Origin: PALSA-693 sp963834725
GTDB taxonomy: Bacteria > Actinomycetota > Acidimicrobiia > Acidimicrobiales > Palsa-688
Assembly (NCBI GenBank): GCA_963834725.1
Contig: CAWICN010000001.1
Span: 3,782,001-3,846,000, forward strand
Reading direction: 5' to 3'
Length of the DNA: 64,000 bases
Part shown: positions 51,365 through 59,832 of the stretch, in pieces
How positions within the stretch are numbered: position 1 is the stretch's first letter
How the letters are laid out: every line of letters starts with the position of its first letter
Translations under genes and position numbers: made by a program
Notes under the pieces: model-generated
What the model was told of the DNA's origin: nothing
The model's database searches: none
What the model saw: the letters and a program-made list of their open reading frames with translations, nothing else

Positions 51365-53020
51365 CTACCCCTGCGGGCAGGGGTTGGTGATGATCTTGCG
51401 GAAGTCCTGGTAGAAGGCCGCCGCCCCCCCGCCCATCTGGGTGTAATCCAGCTGGAGCAAGCTCCCGTACTGGGCGTTTTGGCCAAAGGCGCTGGTCTCG
51501 CCGGGGATGTTGTTGCCGAACTGCCAGACGCAACCGGCCGCCGTCTTGGTCTTCGAATAGAAAGGATAGAAGATGGCGGGCGTGCCCTCGTCAGTTTGTG
51601 GAATAAGCGTGCAGCCAGAGCCGGTGGTGGCGTCACAGCTGGATTCGGTCGCGGGCAAGTCGGTCTCGAACGCCGCCTGGGCGTACTGCCTCGAATACGT
51701 GGGCCCGGTCTCCGGGCTGCTGAACCGGAACGGCGTCGGATGCATGGCCGCGTTGCCATCAGGCCAGAGCGGCTGATACGAGGCGCCGTCGAAGCCGGCG
51801 TTAGTAAATGTGCAGCCGGACACCTTATAGACGAGCGCTTCTCGCCCGGGGAAGCAAAACAGGTCGTCGCCATCATTCGGTGATGCGGTGGGACCTCGGC
51901 CCTCGGTGTCGCTGCCGGGGCACACCGTCGGATTGCCCCTGGAATCCACGCCGAACTGGGTGGCCGGGATCTGGTACGGCCCGGTGCAGAACTGGAAGTG
52001 GCCGATCTCCGTGTCGAAGGCGACATTGTAGGAGCCTGCCGCCCAGGTCACCCGGGTGCTCGGGGACGATGTGCTGTACATGGGGTGGAAGTTGTACGGG
52101 ATAGCCGTGCACGACGAGCCGTTAGGGTCGAACTTCACCTGGGCGAATCCGTTGGCTGCGCTCGCCGTCATGGAGCCGGTTTGGCCCGAGGTCGAATCAT
52201 TGATGGTGACCTTCAGGCCGTTCGGGGTGTCCCCGAAGCTCACCTGCAGGTGATCCCCCGAGCTCATGAACAGGTCCTTGGCGCTGGGGGTGAAGGTACC
52301 GAGGGTGGTGGCGTCGACGGGGTTGGCCGGACCCTGGGCCACGCCGCTCTTGGTAATGAACGCGAAGTTGACGTATTCCTCGCCGACCTGCGCCAGACAG
52401 GTCGGGTTGTTGGCCTGGCCGGTCACCGGGTTGAGGGACAGGCTGTCGATATTGAGGGCCGCGCACCACCGGGTGGGGTCGCAGGAACTGGCGCCCACAG
52501 CCACCTGCCACGTCGGCCACGGTATCCAGCCGGGCGGATAGAACTGCATCTCCATGTACGCTTCGCCAACATGCTTGGCGGAGATGGCGGGGTCAAGAAT
52601 GTTCTTGTCGCTGTCGGGAGGGCAGGTGCTCACCTGCTCCGGAAAGGACTGGGTGTCGCACATGGCCATGCCCAGCCACTCGGCTCCGCTGAGTTCGAAC
52701 GCGTAGGATTTGTTGACGGCGTTGGGATTGCTGGCAGGGGGGTCCGTGGGTAGCGTGAGGTGGTAGCGCATGTGGTTCCCCGAGCCCGGGGTGTTCGATT
52801 CGAACAGCACGGAGGGCTCGTCGTGGCCCACGTAGTGGCCGAACACGTCGTCCGAGTTGGCCACCTCAGTGCACATGGCGCTGGAGGCAGCACAGTTGAT
52901 AGCAGTGTGAGCGCTCGTACTGGCTGCCGCTGCAGTTGCTCCGTGGCTACTGATCGCAACCGGGGCGGCCACCATCGCCAAGACCGCGGCCGAAGCGAGC
53001 CATGAACGGAGCGATTTCAT
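51365..53020 (-). CDS. Large secreted cysteine-containing protein of unknown function
   Basis: A 551-residue exported protein. Residues 1-32 form a clean Sec signal peptide (MKSLRSWLASAAVLAMVAAP, cleavage probably after TAAAA or nearby). The mature part is rich in Gly, Pro, Ser, Thr and aromatic residues and has about 15 cysteines in spaced pairs (for example INCAASSAMC, STCPPDS, SSCDPTRWCA), suggesting disulfides. Blocks such as YHLTLPTDPPASNP, WQVAVGASSCDP and GHFQFCTGPYQIPATQFGVD suggest beta-sandwich folds. No catalytic motif is seen. AGGAGGTGG lies eight bases before ATG 53020. The neighbours do not hint at a role. Wall-associated or secreted enzyme/adhesin are possibilities. Confidence 0.8.
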   Translation of the reverse strand: MKSLRSWLASAAVLAMVAAPVAISSHGATAAAASTSAHTAINCAASSAMCTEVANSDDVFGHYVGHDEPSVLFESNTPGSGNHMRYHLTLPTDPPASNPNAVNKSYAFELSGAEWLGMAMCDTQSFPEQVSTCPPDSDKNILDPAISAKHVGEAYMEMQFYPPGWIPWPTWQVAVGASSCDPTRWCAALNIDSLSLNPVTGQANNPTCLAQVGEEYVNFAFITKSGVAQGPANPVDATTLGTFTPSAKDLFMSSGDHLQVSFGDTPNGLKVTINDSTSGQTGSMTASAANGFAQVKFDPNGSSCTAIPYNFHPMYSTSSPSTRVTWAAGSYNVAFDTEIGHFQFCTGPYQIPATQFGVDSRGNPTVCPGSDTEGRGPTASPNDGDDLFCFPGREALVYKVSGCTFTNAGFDGASYQPLWPDGNAAMHPTPFRFSSPETGPTYSRQYAQAAFETDLPATESSCDATTGSGCTLIPQTDEGTPAIFYPFYSKTKTAAGCVWQFGNNIPGETSAFGQNAQYGSLLQLDYTQMGGGAAAFYQDFRKIITNPCPQG

Positions 53021-53229
53021 ATCCGCCACCTCCTGCTTGCTGGAGCCCGGCGAGTGTTCCTTGTTCCAGCTAACGCCGGGCGGTGCCCCTGTGGCCCCGG
53101 CCGGACCATAGCACCATGCTCCTTCCGCCGCCCGGATGAGACACGCGACACCGCTCCGGCGAAGAGTTGGATATGGCCGCCCGGTTTGGTGATAGGCGCG
53201 GCGCTCAGCTACGTCGGTGCGGTTCCCGG

Positions 53230-54027
53230 CTACTTCGGCTCCGCCGCCCGACGCTGGTTGTAGAGGCGGATGGCCCAGAGATAGGCCACAACCGCGATGC
53301 CGATGCTCCACGCGATGGCAGCGATGGCGTGGTCGCCAGTGGCGGCGCCGCTGAGCAGTCCGCGTACGGTGTCGGCGACGGGGGTGAAAGGCTGGTACTC
53401 GGCGAACTGTCGCAGGCCCGCTGGCATGGTGGCCGCCGACACGAAGCCGCTACTCAGGAACAGCAGCAGCAGCAGGATCATCGGGGTGTTGCTGGCGGAC
53501 TCGACGCTCTTGGCGGCAAGCCCGAGCGCCACGGCCAGCCAGATCAGCGCGAAGGCGAACAGGGCCAGTATCCCGATCGCGGCCAACCAGTGGAGCGGTC
53601 CGGCGCCGGAATGGAACCCGATGCCGAAGGCGACCCCGACGAGGATGGCCATCGCAGCGAGGGTTTGGATCAGGCTGCCGAGCACGTGGCCGGTCAGCAC
53701 CGAGGCCCGGGCAATGGCCATGGTGCGAAACCGGTCGATGATGCCGCCGGTCATGTCCATGGCGACCATGATCGAGGTGCCCTGAACGACTGAGGCCACG
53801 GTGATAAGCAGCAGCCCTGGCACCACGTAGTTGAGGTAGGCGCGGCGACCCTCGTGGGCACCGAGACCGGCGCCGAGCTGGCCGCCGAAGACGTAGACGA
53901 AGAGCAGCAAGAGCACGATGGGCAGGCCGACGAGCATCACGGTCATCGACGGGTAGCGCAGCTGGTGCTTGAGGTTGCGGCGCAGCATGACCCGTGAGTC
54001 GCTGAGCGTGTAGGCGAGGGTGGTCAT
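53230..54027 (-). CDS. ABC-2-type transporter permease (DrrB-like)
   Basis: A 265-residue permease with six predicted membrane helices. A short N-terminal cytoplasmic segment with RRNLKHQLRYPSMTVMLVGL, a FGGQLGAGLGAHEG loop and YLNYVVPGLLLITVASVVQG, then FRTMAIARASVLTGHVLGSL, match the ABC-2/DrrB family. The C-terminus ends in a positively charged tail. It would export a small drug-like molecule at the plasma membrane using the upstream ATPase. Start ATG 54027 overlaps the ATPase stop (ATGA at 54024-54027), so they are translated together. Confidence 0.9.
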   Translation of the reverse strand: MTTLAYTLSDSRVMLRRNLKHQLRYPSMTVMLVGLPIVLLLLFVYVFGGQLGAGLGAHEGRRAYLNYVVPGLLLITVASVVQGTSIMVAMDMTGGIIDRFRTMAIARASVLTGHVLGSLIQTLAAMAILVGVAFGIGFHSGAGPLHWLAAIGILALFAFALIWLAVALGLAAKSVESASNTPMILLLLLFLSSGFVSAATMPAGLRQFAEYQPFTPVADTVRGLLSGAATGDHAIAAIAWSIGIAVVAYLWAIRLYNQRRAAEPK

Positions 54028-54982
54028 GACAGCGGCGCTCCTTCTAGGGCATGGTCACCGTTCGGCTGGGGGGCAACGTGGCTGCCGGTCACGGCGAAGA
54101 ACACGTCGTCGAGGTCCGGAGTGTGGATCGACAGCCGCTCGACGTCGATGCCGGCCTCGTGCAGCTCGTCGAGCAGCTTGCGGAGCGAATCGACGGTGCC
54201 GTCCGCGGGGACCTGGAGGACGAGCTGGTCCTCGTCGGGGGCCGCCGCCTCGAGGAGCTCGGCTGCCGATCGCAGCTGAGCGAGAGCCGCGAAGTGGAGC
54301 CGGACGTGGCCGCCGGGGATGCGGCTTTTCAACTCGGTCGGGGGTTCCTTCGGCGACGATCCGGCCCTGGTCGAGCACCGCGATCCGGTCGGCGAGCTGA
54401 TCCGCCTCGTCGAGGTACTGGGTGGTGAGCAGGATCGTGACCCCGTTCGCAGCGAGCTCACGAATGATCTGCCACATGGTGCGACGGCTACGCGGGTCCA
54501 AGCCGGTGGTGGGCTCGTCGAGGAAGATCACCCGCGGCTGATCCGACGAGGGTCATGGCCAGGTCGAGCCGTCGTCGCATCCCCCCTGAATAGGTAGACA
54601 GAAGTTTGTCAGCGGCGTCGGTAAGGTCGAACTGCTCCAGCAACTCGGTCACCCGGCGCCGGCCAGCCTCGCGGCCGAGGTGGCGAAGGTCGGCCATGAG
54701 CTGCAGGTTCTCGGCACCGGTGAGCAGATTGTCCACGGCTGAGAACTGGCCGGTTACCCCGATGACGGACCGCACCCCGTCAGGGTCGGTGCTCACGTCG
54801 TGACCAGCGATGCGCATGGAGCCGGAATCGGCCGGGATCAAGGTGGACAGGATGCGAACGATCGTCGTCTTTCCTGCCCCATTGGGACCGAGCAGCGCCA
54901 GGATCTCCCCTTGCTCGACGGTGAGGCTCACCCGGTCGAGTACCACATGGTCATCGAACGACTTGCACACCTCCCGGGCCAC
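54024..54982 (-). pseudogene. DrrA-type ABC ATPase with two frameshifts
   Basis: All parts of a daunorubicin-resistance-type ATPase are present, but in three frames. The first has Walker A GPNGAGKTTIVRI, GVTGQFSAVDNLLTGAENLQ and signature YSGGMRRRLDLAMTLVG. The second has Walker B VIFLDEPTTGLDPRSRRTMW and TTQYLDEADQLADRIAVLD. The third has the DrrA C-terminal domain ending HTPDLDDVFFAVTGSHVAPQ. The shifts lie at about 54541 (one inserted A) and in a G5 run at 54341-54345. Both are single-base, homopolymer-type changes, so the gene may be functional in the organism. It is overlapped by the regulator upstream and the permease downstream. Confidence 0.9.
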
Positions 54983-55535
54983 GATCCCGCTCGCTTCGCG
55001 GCAGATTTGTCATTGCTCCTTCCCTCCTCGCTTGTGGTCTGGCCGCGGGGGCGTATCGACGCGGGCGCGCGCACTCCTGGCGCCGGTCCATCCACTCCTG
55101 CTCCAGCGCCGGAAGCCGCTCCACCAGGAAATCCGCGAACGCGGCCCACTCCAGAAGAAGCTCCTGCCGTTGGGGCGGGACGTCGCCCAGAAGACGAAGA
55201 CCCTCCCGGGCCAGCTCGCCCTGCTCCTGGTACTCGGAGACGTCCCCGAAGCCCATCGCCTGGGACGACGACACTTCGATACTCACTCTGTCCATCCGCT
55301 CGCCCGCGGCCCGATACCGCCGGATCAACCCCAGGGTCTCCGACGTGTTCACCGCACCGGCGATGGCACTCCGGCTCGCCAGCAGGGCCTCAGCCAGCTC
55401 GCTGATGCTCTGCTCGCGGGGATCGCAGACCACCAGGTACCCGATCAGCCGACCCACCATCGGCGCCATCCCGTACCGCCGGGCATAGAAGCGGCCGACG
55501 TGGTCGGCGAACGTGATCTCGCCGTCACTCGGCAT
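54951..55535 (-). CDS. GbsR/MarR-like transcriptional regulator of the DrrAB operon
   Basis: A 194-residue winged-helix regulator. HVGRFYARRYGMAPMVGRLI opens it, then GYLVVCDPREQSISELAEAL and LASRSAIAGAVNTSETLGLI (recognition helix) and an RRYRAAGERMDRVSI wing. The C-terminal helices (ELLLEWAAFADFLVERLPAL) are dimerisation elements. This is the GbsR-type family often placed upstream of DrrAB drug exporters. Its 3' end overlaps the ATPase start by 32 bp. A perfect 12-bp-arm operator lies 20 bp upstream of its start (55556-55587), so it probably represses the whole operon and is released by a substrate. Confidence 0.9.
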   Translation of the reverse strand: MPSDGEITFADHVGRFYARRYGMAPMVGRLIGYLVVCDPREQSISELAEALLASRSAIAGAVNTSETLGLIRRYRAAGERMDRVSIEVSSSQAMGFGDVSEYQEQGELAREGLRLLGDVPPQRQELLLEWAAFADFLVERLPALEQEWMDRRQECARPRRYAPAARPQARREGAMTNLPRSERDRGPGGVQVVR

Positions 55536-55555
55536 GCCGCTAGCCTACATACTCT

Positions 55556-55587
55556 CCTGAGATAACACAAATCAATGTTATCTCAGG
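55556..55587. promoter_or_regulatory. Perfect inverted repeat operator of the GbsR-like regulator
   Basis: CCTGAGATAACA (55556-55567) and TGTTATCTCAGG (55576-55587) are perfect 12-bp arms with an 8-bp spacer. The 20-bp distance between arm starts equals about two turns. It sits directly upstream of the regulator's start and would cover its promoter. Perfect symmetry of this length is unlikely by chance in GC-rich DNA. Confidence 0.85.
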
Positions 55588-55605
55588 CAAGCGTTGGCTT
55601 ACCGG

Positions 55606-55654
55606 GGTCGAACCTCATCCCAGGGTGGGCGTCACCCCAGGTCGAACCTCATCC
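55606..55654. repeat. Direct repeat downstream of the operator
   Basis: GGTCGAACCTCATCC occurs at 55606-55620 and 55640-55654, 34 bp apart, in the region between the regulator's operator and the convergent gene end at 55730. Each copy is preceded by a G/C-rich stretch. Function unknown. Confidence 0.5.
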
Positions 55655-55729
55655 TGATGCTGGCCTTACGGCCGGAGGCGGGGATTCACGGATTCCCGCT
55701 CGCAAGGGGCCGATCCCGGAGGGGCCGGA

Positions 55730-56206
55730 TCAGCCAGATTCCCCGCCCTCAACATCGACCAGATAGGCCTCGTAGATCAGGTCCGAGCCCCGCTGGCGGT
55801 GGGCGGCGAGCGCCTGCAGCAGATCCAGCGCCACCCGTCGCACCGTCTCGACGTCGCCGAGCCCCGCGCCTCCCGCCGCGGCCTGCAGGCGGTCCATCTC
55901 GACGAGAAGGGTCCGATGCTCCTGCTTGACCTGGTCCACGGCGCGGGCCAGGCGAGGCGCCCTGTCGACGATCTCCGGCAGAAGCCCCTCGGGACCCTCA
56001 CTCTGCTCCACGTGATAGCGGAAGGCGTCGAGAAGCGTCCGGCAGCACGCCGAGGTGTCGGCGGACCACTTGCCGGCATTCTGTCCTGCAGGTCGCGCCA
56101 TCGCCTCCTCCAGCTCGAGCGAGGCCTTTCGCACCCCTTGGCGGTGCGCCCGGGACCGCTCGAACGCATCGCCACCGTTGCCTTCACCGCCCGTCACGCT
56201 GCTCAT
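55730..56206 (-). CDS. Hemerythrin-like (HHE) protein
   Basis: A 158-residue four-helix protein. KASLELEEAMARPAGQNAGK, then CCRTLLDAFRYHVEQSEGPE and GLLPEIVDRAPRLARAVDQV provide a histidine and glutamates. VKQEHRTLLVEMDRL adds another, and HRQRGSDLIYEAYLVD is the final hemerythrin helix (His and Asp/Glu ligands). The family binds two irons and carries O2 or senses NO/redox. ATG 56206 is preferred over 56251. It is convergent with nothing immediate and faces the esterase operon downstream by 70 bp. Confidence 0.75.
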   Translation of the reverse strand: MSSVTGGEGNGGDAFERSRAHRQGVRKASLELEEAMARPAGQNAGKWSADTSACCRTLLDAFRYHVEQSEGPEGLLPEIVDRAPRLARAVDQVKQEHRTLLVEMDRLQAAAGGAGLGDVETVRRVALDLLQALAAHRQRGSDLIYEAYLVDVEGGESG

Positions 56207-56275
56207 GCCACAAGATAGACCGATGGCCGCGCCGTGGCCCCAACGGACCAAGGCGCTTCTGTGGAAGCGGATCGT

Positions 56276-57235
56276 CTACCAGAGCTTCGGGGACCATCCC
56301 GCCCTGAATGCGTGGCGAAGCTCGCCCCCCGCCAGTTCCAAAGCATCGCGCGACCTGTCCATGGCCCCGCCGATGCTCGCGACAAAGCCGTGCAGCTGCC
56401 CCAGGTAACGCTTGGTGGTGACCGTCGCGCCTCCCTGCACAAGCATGGCGGCCAGAAGTTCACCCTCATCTCGAAGTGGGTCGTACTCCGCGGTAATGAC
56501 CAACGCGGGCGGAAGGTCCGTCGGGTCGGCCATGCGCAGCGGCGACACTCGCCAGTCGGAGTTCTGGGATGGGTCCGCGAGGTAGTGCTGGTAGAACCAG
56601 TGCATCATGTCGTTGGTCAGGAAGTAACCGTCGCCGTTGTCCCGGCGGGCAGGTGTGTCAAGGTTGACGTCCGCGGCGGGGTAGATGAGCAGCTGGAATA
56701 CCGGCGGTGTCACGCCCTCGTCGCGGGCCAACGCGGACACGACCATGGCCAGGGTGGCGCCGGCGCTGTCACCACCCACCGCGACGCGCTCACTGTCGCC
56801 GTTCAATAGCGGGCCGTTGACGCCAGCCCATCTGGTGGCGGCACAGCAGTCATCGAGGGCGGCGGGGAACTTGTGCTCGGGCGCGAGCCGGTAGTCCACA
56901 GAGACGACCACCGCGTGGGCCCGGTTGCACAACACGGTGCATGGCCCATCGCAGGTGTCCAGGTCCCCTATGACCCATCCCCCTCCGTGGAAGTAGACGA
57001 GAACCGGGAAGGGACCGCTGCCTCTCGGCGTATAGACGCGGACCGGGATGTCGCCGCCCGGGCCCGGGATCTTCAGGTCGCGTCTGTCCTCCACGGGTTC
57101 GGCGGCGATGCCGAAGGCCTTTACCGCCTCGATGTATGCAGAGCGAGCGTCCTCGACGCTCATCTCGTTGAGCGGAGGGAGTCCCGTCTCCGCCATCCCC
57201 TTCAACCAGCTTTCGGCTTGCTTGTCCAGCGCCAT
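56276..57235 (-). CDS. Alpha/beta hydrolase (hormone-sensitive-lipase family esterase)
   Basis: A 319-residue HSL-type esterase. The oxyanion motif is HGGGWVIG (in VYFHGGGWVIGDLDTC), the nucleophile GDSAGA (in VAVGGDSAGATLAMVV), the acid in VITAEYDPLRDEGELLA and the histidine in LGQLHGFVASI. These are all family IV hallmarks. ATG 57235 follows a MALDKQAESW start. The gene begins 29 bp after the end of the Baeyer-Villiger monooxygenase gene on the same strand, suggesting one operon in which the monooxygenase makes an ester or lactone and this enzyme hydrolyses it. The substrate is not determined. Confidence 0.92.
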   Translation of the reverse strand: MALDKQAESWLKGMAETGLPPLNEMSVEDARSAYIEAVKAFGIAAEPVEDRRDLKIPGPGGDIPVRVYTPRGSGPFPVLVYFHGGGWVIGDLDTCDGPCTVLCNRAHAVVVSVDYRLAPEHKFPAALDDCCAATRWAGVNGPLLNGDSERVAVGGDSAGATLAMVVSALARDEGVTPPVFQLLIYPAADVNLDTPARRDNGDGYFLTNDMMHWFYQHYLADPSQNSDWRVSPLRMADPTDLPPALVITAEYDPLRDEGELLAAMLVQGGATVTTKRYLGQLHGFVASIGGAMDRSRDALELAGGELRHAFRAGWSPKLW

Positions 57236-57264
57236 GGTTTGACTTCTTTCGTCTGAAGTGGGAC

Positions 57265-58896
57265 TTAGGGCGAGGTGAGCGTAAATCCGGCGTAGCCGTC
57301 CGCGGCGGCCTCGTCGCAGAGACGACGGTACTCGGGGAAGCCGCCAACCCACGACAGCAGGGTTCGCTTCTTACCCTCGATGTTGGTACCTGTCCACCAT
57401 GAATCCGTCTCCGGGATCAGGGTCGCGTCGGCCGTTTGCTGGGTTAATTCGACAAACTGCCGCTCGGCCTCCTCTTCGGGTTCGATGCGGTTAAGGCCCC
57501 GTTCGCGCAGGTGCCCTATGCAGTCCACGATCCACTCCCCCTGCTGCTCAATGAGGATCGGGGCGTTGACGAGGATGGCCGGGTTGTAGGGCCCGCAATA
57601 ATGCATGAACATATTGGGAAAGCCGTGAACCATCAGGCCGAGATAGTCTACCGGCCCGTCCTGCCACTTCGCCTCCAGCGGCTGGCCATCCCGTCCGCGA
57701 ATACCGAGGTCCAGGACCCCGCCCGTGTAGGCGTCGAATCCGGTGGCGAGGAGGATGATGTCCACTTCGTAGTGTGCGTCAGCAGTGCGAACGCCAGTAG
57801 GCGTGATCTCCTCGACGGGCGAACGCTTCATGTCGACGATGGAAACGTTGTCCCGGTTGAACGCCGCGTAGAAGCCGTGCTCGATCGGAGGACGCTTGGT
57901 GAAAAACGGTTCGGTTGGCGTCACCTGCTCGGCCACAGCCGGGTCGCGCACGATTTCCTTGATCTTGCGCCTCATAAAGTCCATCGCCGTATCGTTGGCC
58001 TCTTTGCTGACGAGCAGGTCGGCGAAGGTGACGCCGGCGGGGAATCCGCCAATCCGCCACTTTTCCTCGTAGATGCGTTCTCTCGCCTCGGAAGAGAAAT
58101 CTGTGGACACACCGATAAAGTCCCCGTAGGGGAAGCCGATGAAATTGCTCCGCGCCTCCTCCCAGATGTCGGCATGGTTGGCGTGGATCTCTTGCCAGTC
58201 ATCGGCGTCCAGCTGATGGTTGCGTCCGGGGAGGCAGTGGTAGGGATGGCGCATGAACGCGTAGACGTGCGCTGCGGTCTTGGCCACCTCCGGCACGATC
58301 TGGACACCGGTGGCGCCGTTGCCGATTACCGCTACCCTCTTCCCGGCGAAGTCGATGCCCTCCTCCGGGAATCGGGCCGAGTGGTAGCAGGCGCCCCTGA
58401 AGCTCTCTAAACCCTGGAAGTTCGGGACGTTCGGCTTCGACAGTGCTCCCACCGCAGGGATAAAGAACGATGCTGACAGCCGCTCCCCGGAGTCCGTGGT
58501 GATGTCCCACCGTCCGGCCGTCTCGTCCCACGCCGCGCTCGTGACCTGGGTCTGGAAGCGGATACCGGGGCGGAGATCGAGCCGGTCGGCTACCCATCCC
58601 AGGTAGCCGCGGACCTCGGGCTGGCTCGGGTACCGCTCACTCCATTCCCACTCCGCGAGCAGCTCCTTCGAGAAGCGGTCGGAGAAGCAGTACACGATAC
58701 TGTCGGAGTCGCAGCGGGCCCCGGGGTAACGGTTCCAGTACCAGGTGCCCCCCACGTCGGCGGCCTTCTCCAGGACGACCGCCTTCAGTCCCTCCTGGCG
58801 GAGGCGGTGCAGCATATAGAGTCCAGAGAAGCCAGCCCCGACGATCACGGCGTCGAGTACCGCAGCTCCGGGTGGGTTCGTCAGCTCGTTGGCCAC
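57265..58896 (-). CDS. Baeyer-Villiger-type flavin monooxygenase
   Basis: A 543-residue two-dinucleotide-binding flavoprotein. The FAD site is AVIVGAGFSGLYMLHRLRQE, the NADPH site is RVAVIGNGATGVQIVPEVAK, and the region between has the family blocks NRYPGARCDSDSIVYCFSD and GWVADRLDLRPGIRFQTQV. The BVMO fingerprint reads FRGACYHSARFP, keeping F-x-G-x3-H but with F where the consensus has W. The C-terminal ILLATGFDAYTGG and WWTGTNIEGKKRTLL are typical. It would insert oxygen next to a ketone. The start is GTG 58896, right after GAGGAGGCGAC. It is followed by an esterase gene. Confidence 0.93.
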   Translation of the reverse strand: MANELTNPPGAAVLDAVIVGAGFSGLYMLHRLRQEGLKAVVLEKAADVGGTWYWNRYPGARCDSDSIVYCFSDRFSKELLAEWEWSERYPSQPEVRGYLGWVADRLDLRPGIRFQTQVTSAAWDETAGRWDITTDSGERLSASFFIPAVGALSKPNVPNFQGLESFRGACYHSARFPEEGIDFAGKRVAVIGNGATGVQIVPEVAKTAAHVYAFMRHPYHCLPGRNHQLDADDWQEIHANHADIWEEARSNFIGFPYGDFIGVSTDFSSEARERIYEEKWRIGGFPAGVTFADLLVSKEANDTAMDFMRRKIKEIVRDPAVAEQVTPTEPFFTKRPPIEHGFYAAFNRDNVSIVDMKRSPVEEITPTGVRTADAHYEVDIILLATGFDAYTGGVLDLGIRGRDGQPLEAKWQDGPVDYLGLMVHGFPNMFMHYCGPYNPAILVNAPILIEQQGEWIVDCIGHLRERGLNRIEPEEEAERQFVELTQQTADATLIPETDSWWTGTNIEGKKRTLLSWVGGFPEYRRLCDEAAADGYAGFTLTSP

Positions 58897-59223
58897 GTCG
58901 CCTCCTCGTGCTGGTCCCGCCCACCGTCTCTTCGATGCCCCGGGCGCCAGCCGCTCCGTCGAAACCGTACAGGTACAAAAGGGGCAGGTCAAGGTTGGAG
59001 CACCCCGGCCCGGGTGGACTGTTAGCCGGCGGCAGAGCCGCTGGTTGGGGCCGAGCAGACACGCCAGGCATTTCGGGCTACTCAGTTATCCTCCGAGGCT
59101 GGGCGTGAGTAGTGAACATCGCCATGCAAACAGGCGCGAGGAGTTCACCTCTACTTGGCGGTAGGCCAGCGAAACACTGATGGCTCACACCAGGTCCCAC
59201 ACCTTCATGACCTGCCAAACGGG
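58897..59223. other. Region without a recognised gene
   Basis: Leader of the monooxygenase operon and intergenic DNA up to the MmcQ-like gene end. The open frame of the monooxygenase extends upstream without similarity. No promoter dyad is evident. Confidence 0.45.
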
Positions 59224-59595
59224 TCAGTCCCGGGCCGCCTCGAGGGCGGCAACCAGCTTCCGGGGGGCAATGCAGCGGAACGCGTCCTCGCAGATGTGAG
59301 CAAGCTCGTCCCAATCCACGTCGCGGTCGAGACGGACACCGAGCCAGCCCCGCCCACCCACGTAGGGCGGCCGGAAGAAGCGATCAGGTTCGGTCGCGAC
59401 CTGATGTTCCTGGGCTCCCGCCGGCGCCGCACACCACAGGTGCGGAAAGTCATGGTCATGGTGCCCATCGGGCCACAGCATCACGAATTGCTTACCGGCA
59501 AAGAATGCTGGCGAGCCGTGGCTCTGACGCTCGGTCGTGCCGGGCAGCGCCAGGCAGATGGCACGGACGCGGTTCTCGATCTCATTCGCGGCCAT
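59224..59595 (-). CDS. MmcQ/YjbR-family protein
   Basis: A 123-residue MmcQ/YjbR-like protein. RAICLALPGTTERQSHGSPA and FFAGKQFVMLW match the family N-terminus with its signature LPGTTE motif; GWLGVRLDRDVDWDELAHIC and APRKLVAALEA close it. The fold is a small double-psi barrel-like or CyaY-like alpha/beta domain; DNA binding has been suggested for the family but not proven. ATG 59595 is the family start; an upstream in-frame start is unrelated. It lies downstream of the 18-bp tandem repeat array. Confidence 0.85.
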   Translation of the reverse strand: MAANEIENRVRAICLALPGTTERQSHGSPAFFAGKQFVMLWPDGHHDHDFPHLWCAAPAGAQEHQVATEPDRFFRPPYVGGRGWLGVRLDRDVDWDELAHICEDAFRCIAPRKLVAALEAARD

Positions 59596-59743
59596 GACCC
59601 GCAAGGCTACCGATCGCCGCACCGGCTGCCCGATGATGACGCTGGATCCACCAGGTTCCGGACCGGAGCTGGCGGCCACCGCCGGGAGGCTGTCCTGACA
59701 CGATCCCCGTGGCCGGGCTGGCGCCGGTCAGCAGCTGATTCCA

Positions 59744-59832
59744 CTGGGCCGTGATTGTTACTGGGGCCGTGATTGTTACTGGGGCCGTGATTGTTACTGG
59801 GGCCGTGATTGTTACTGGGGCCGTGATTGTTA
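59744..59832. repeat. 18-bp tandem repeat array, five copies
   Basis: The unit CTGGGGCCGTGATTGTTA is present as one 17-bp copy (59744-59760, one G short) and four exact 18-bp copies (59761-59832). The last copy contains the TAA stop of the MFS gene (minus strand, 59830-59832). The 18-bp period is a multiple of three. It resembles a VNTR; a regulatory role for the flanking genes is possible. Confidence 0.9.

Noticed and set aside
59744..59832. CRISPR array
   Set aside because: The copies are directly joined without spacers; this is a simple tandem repeat.
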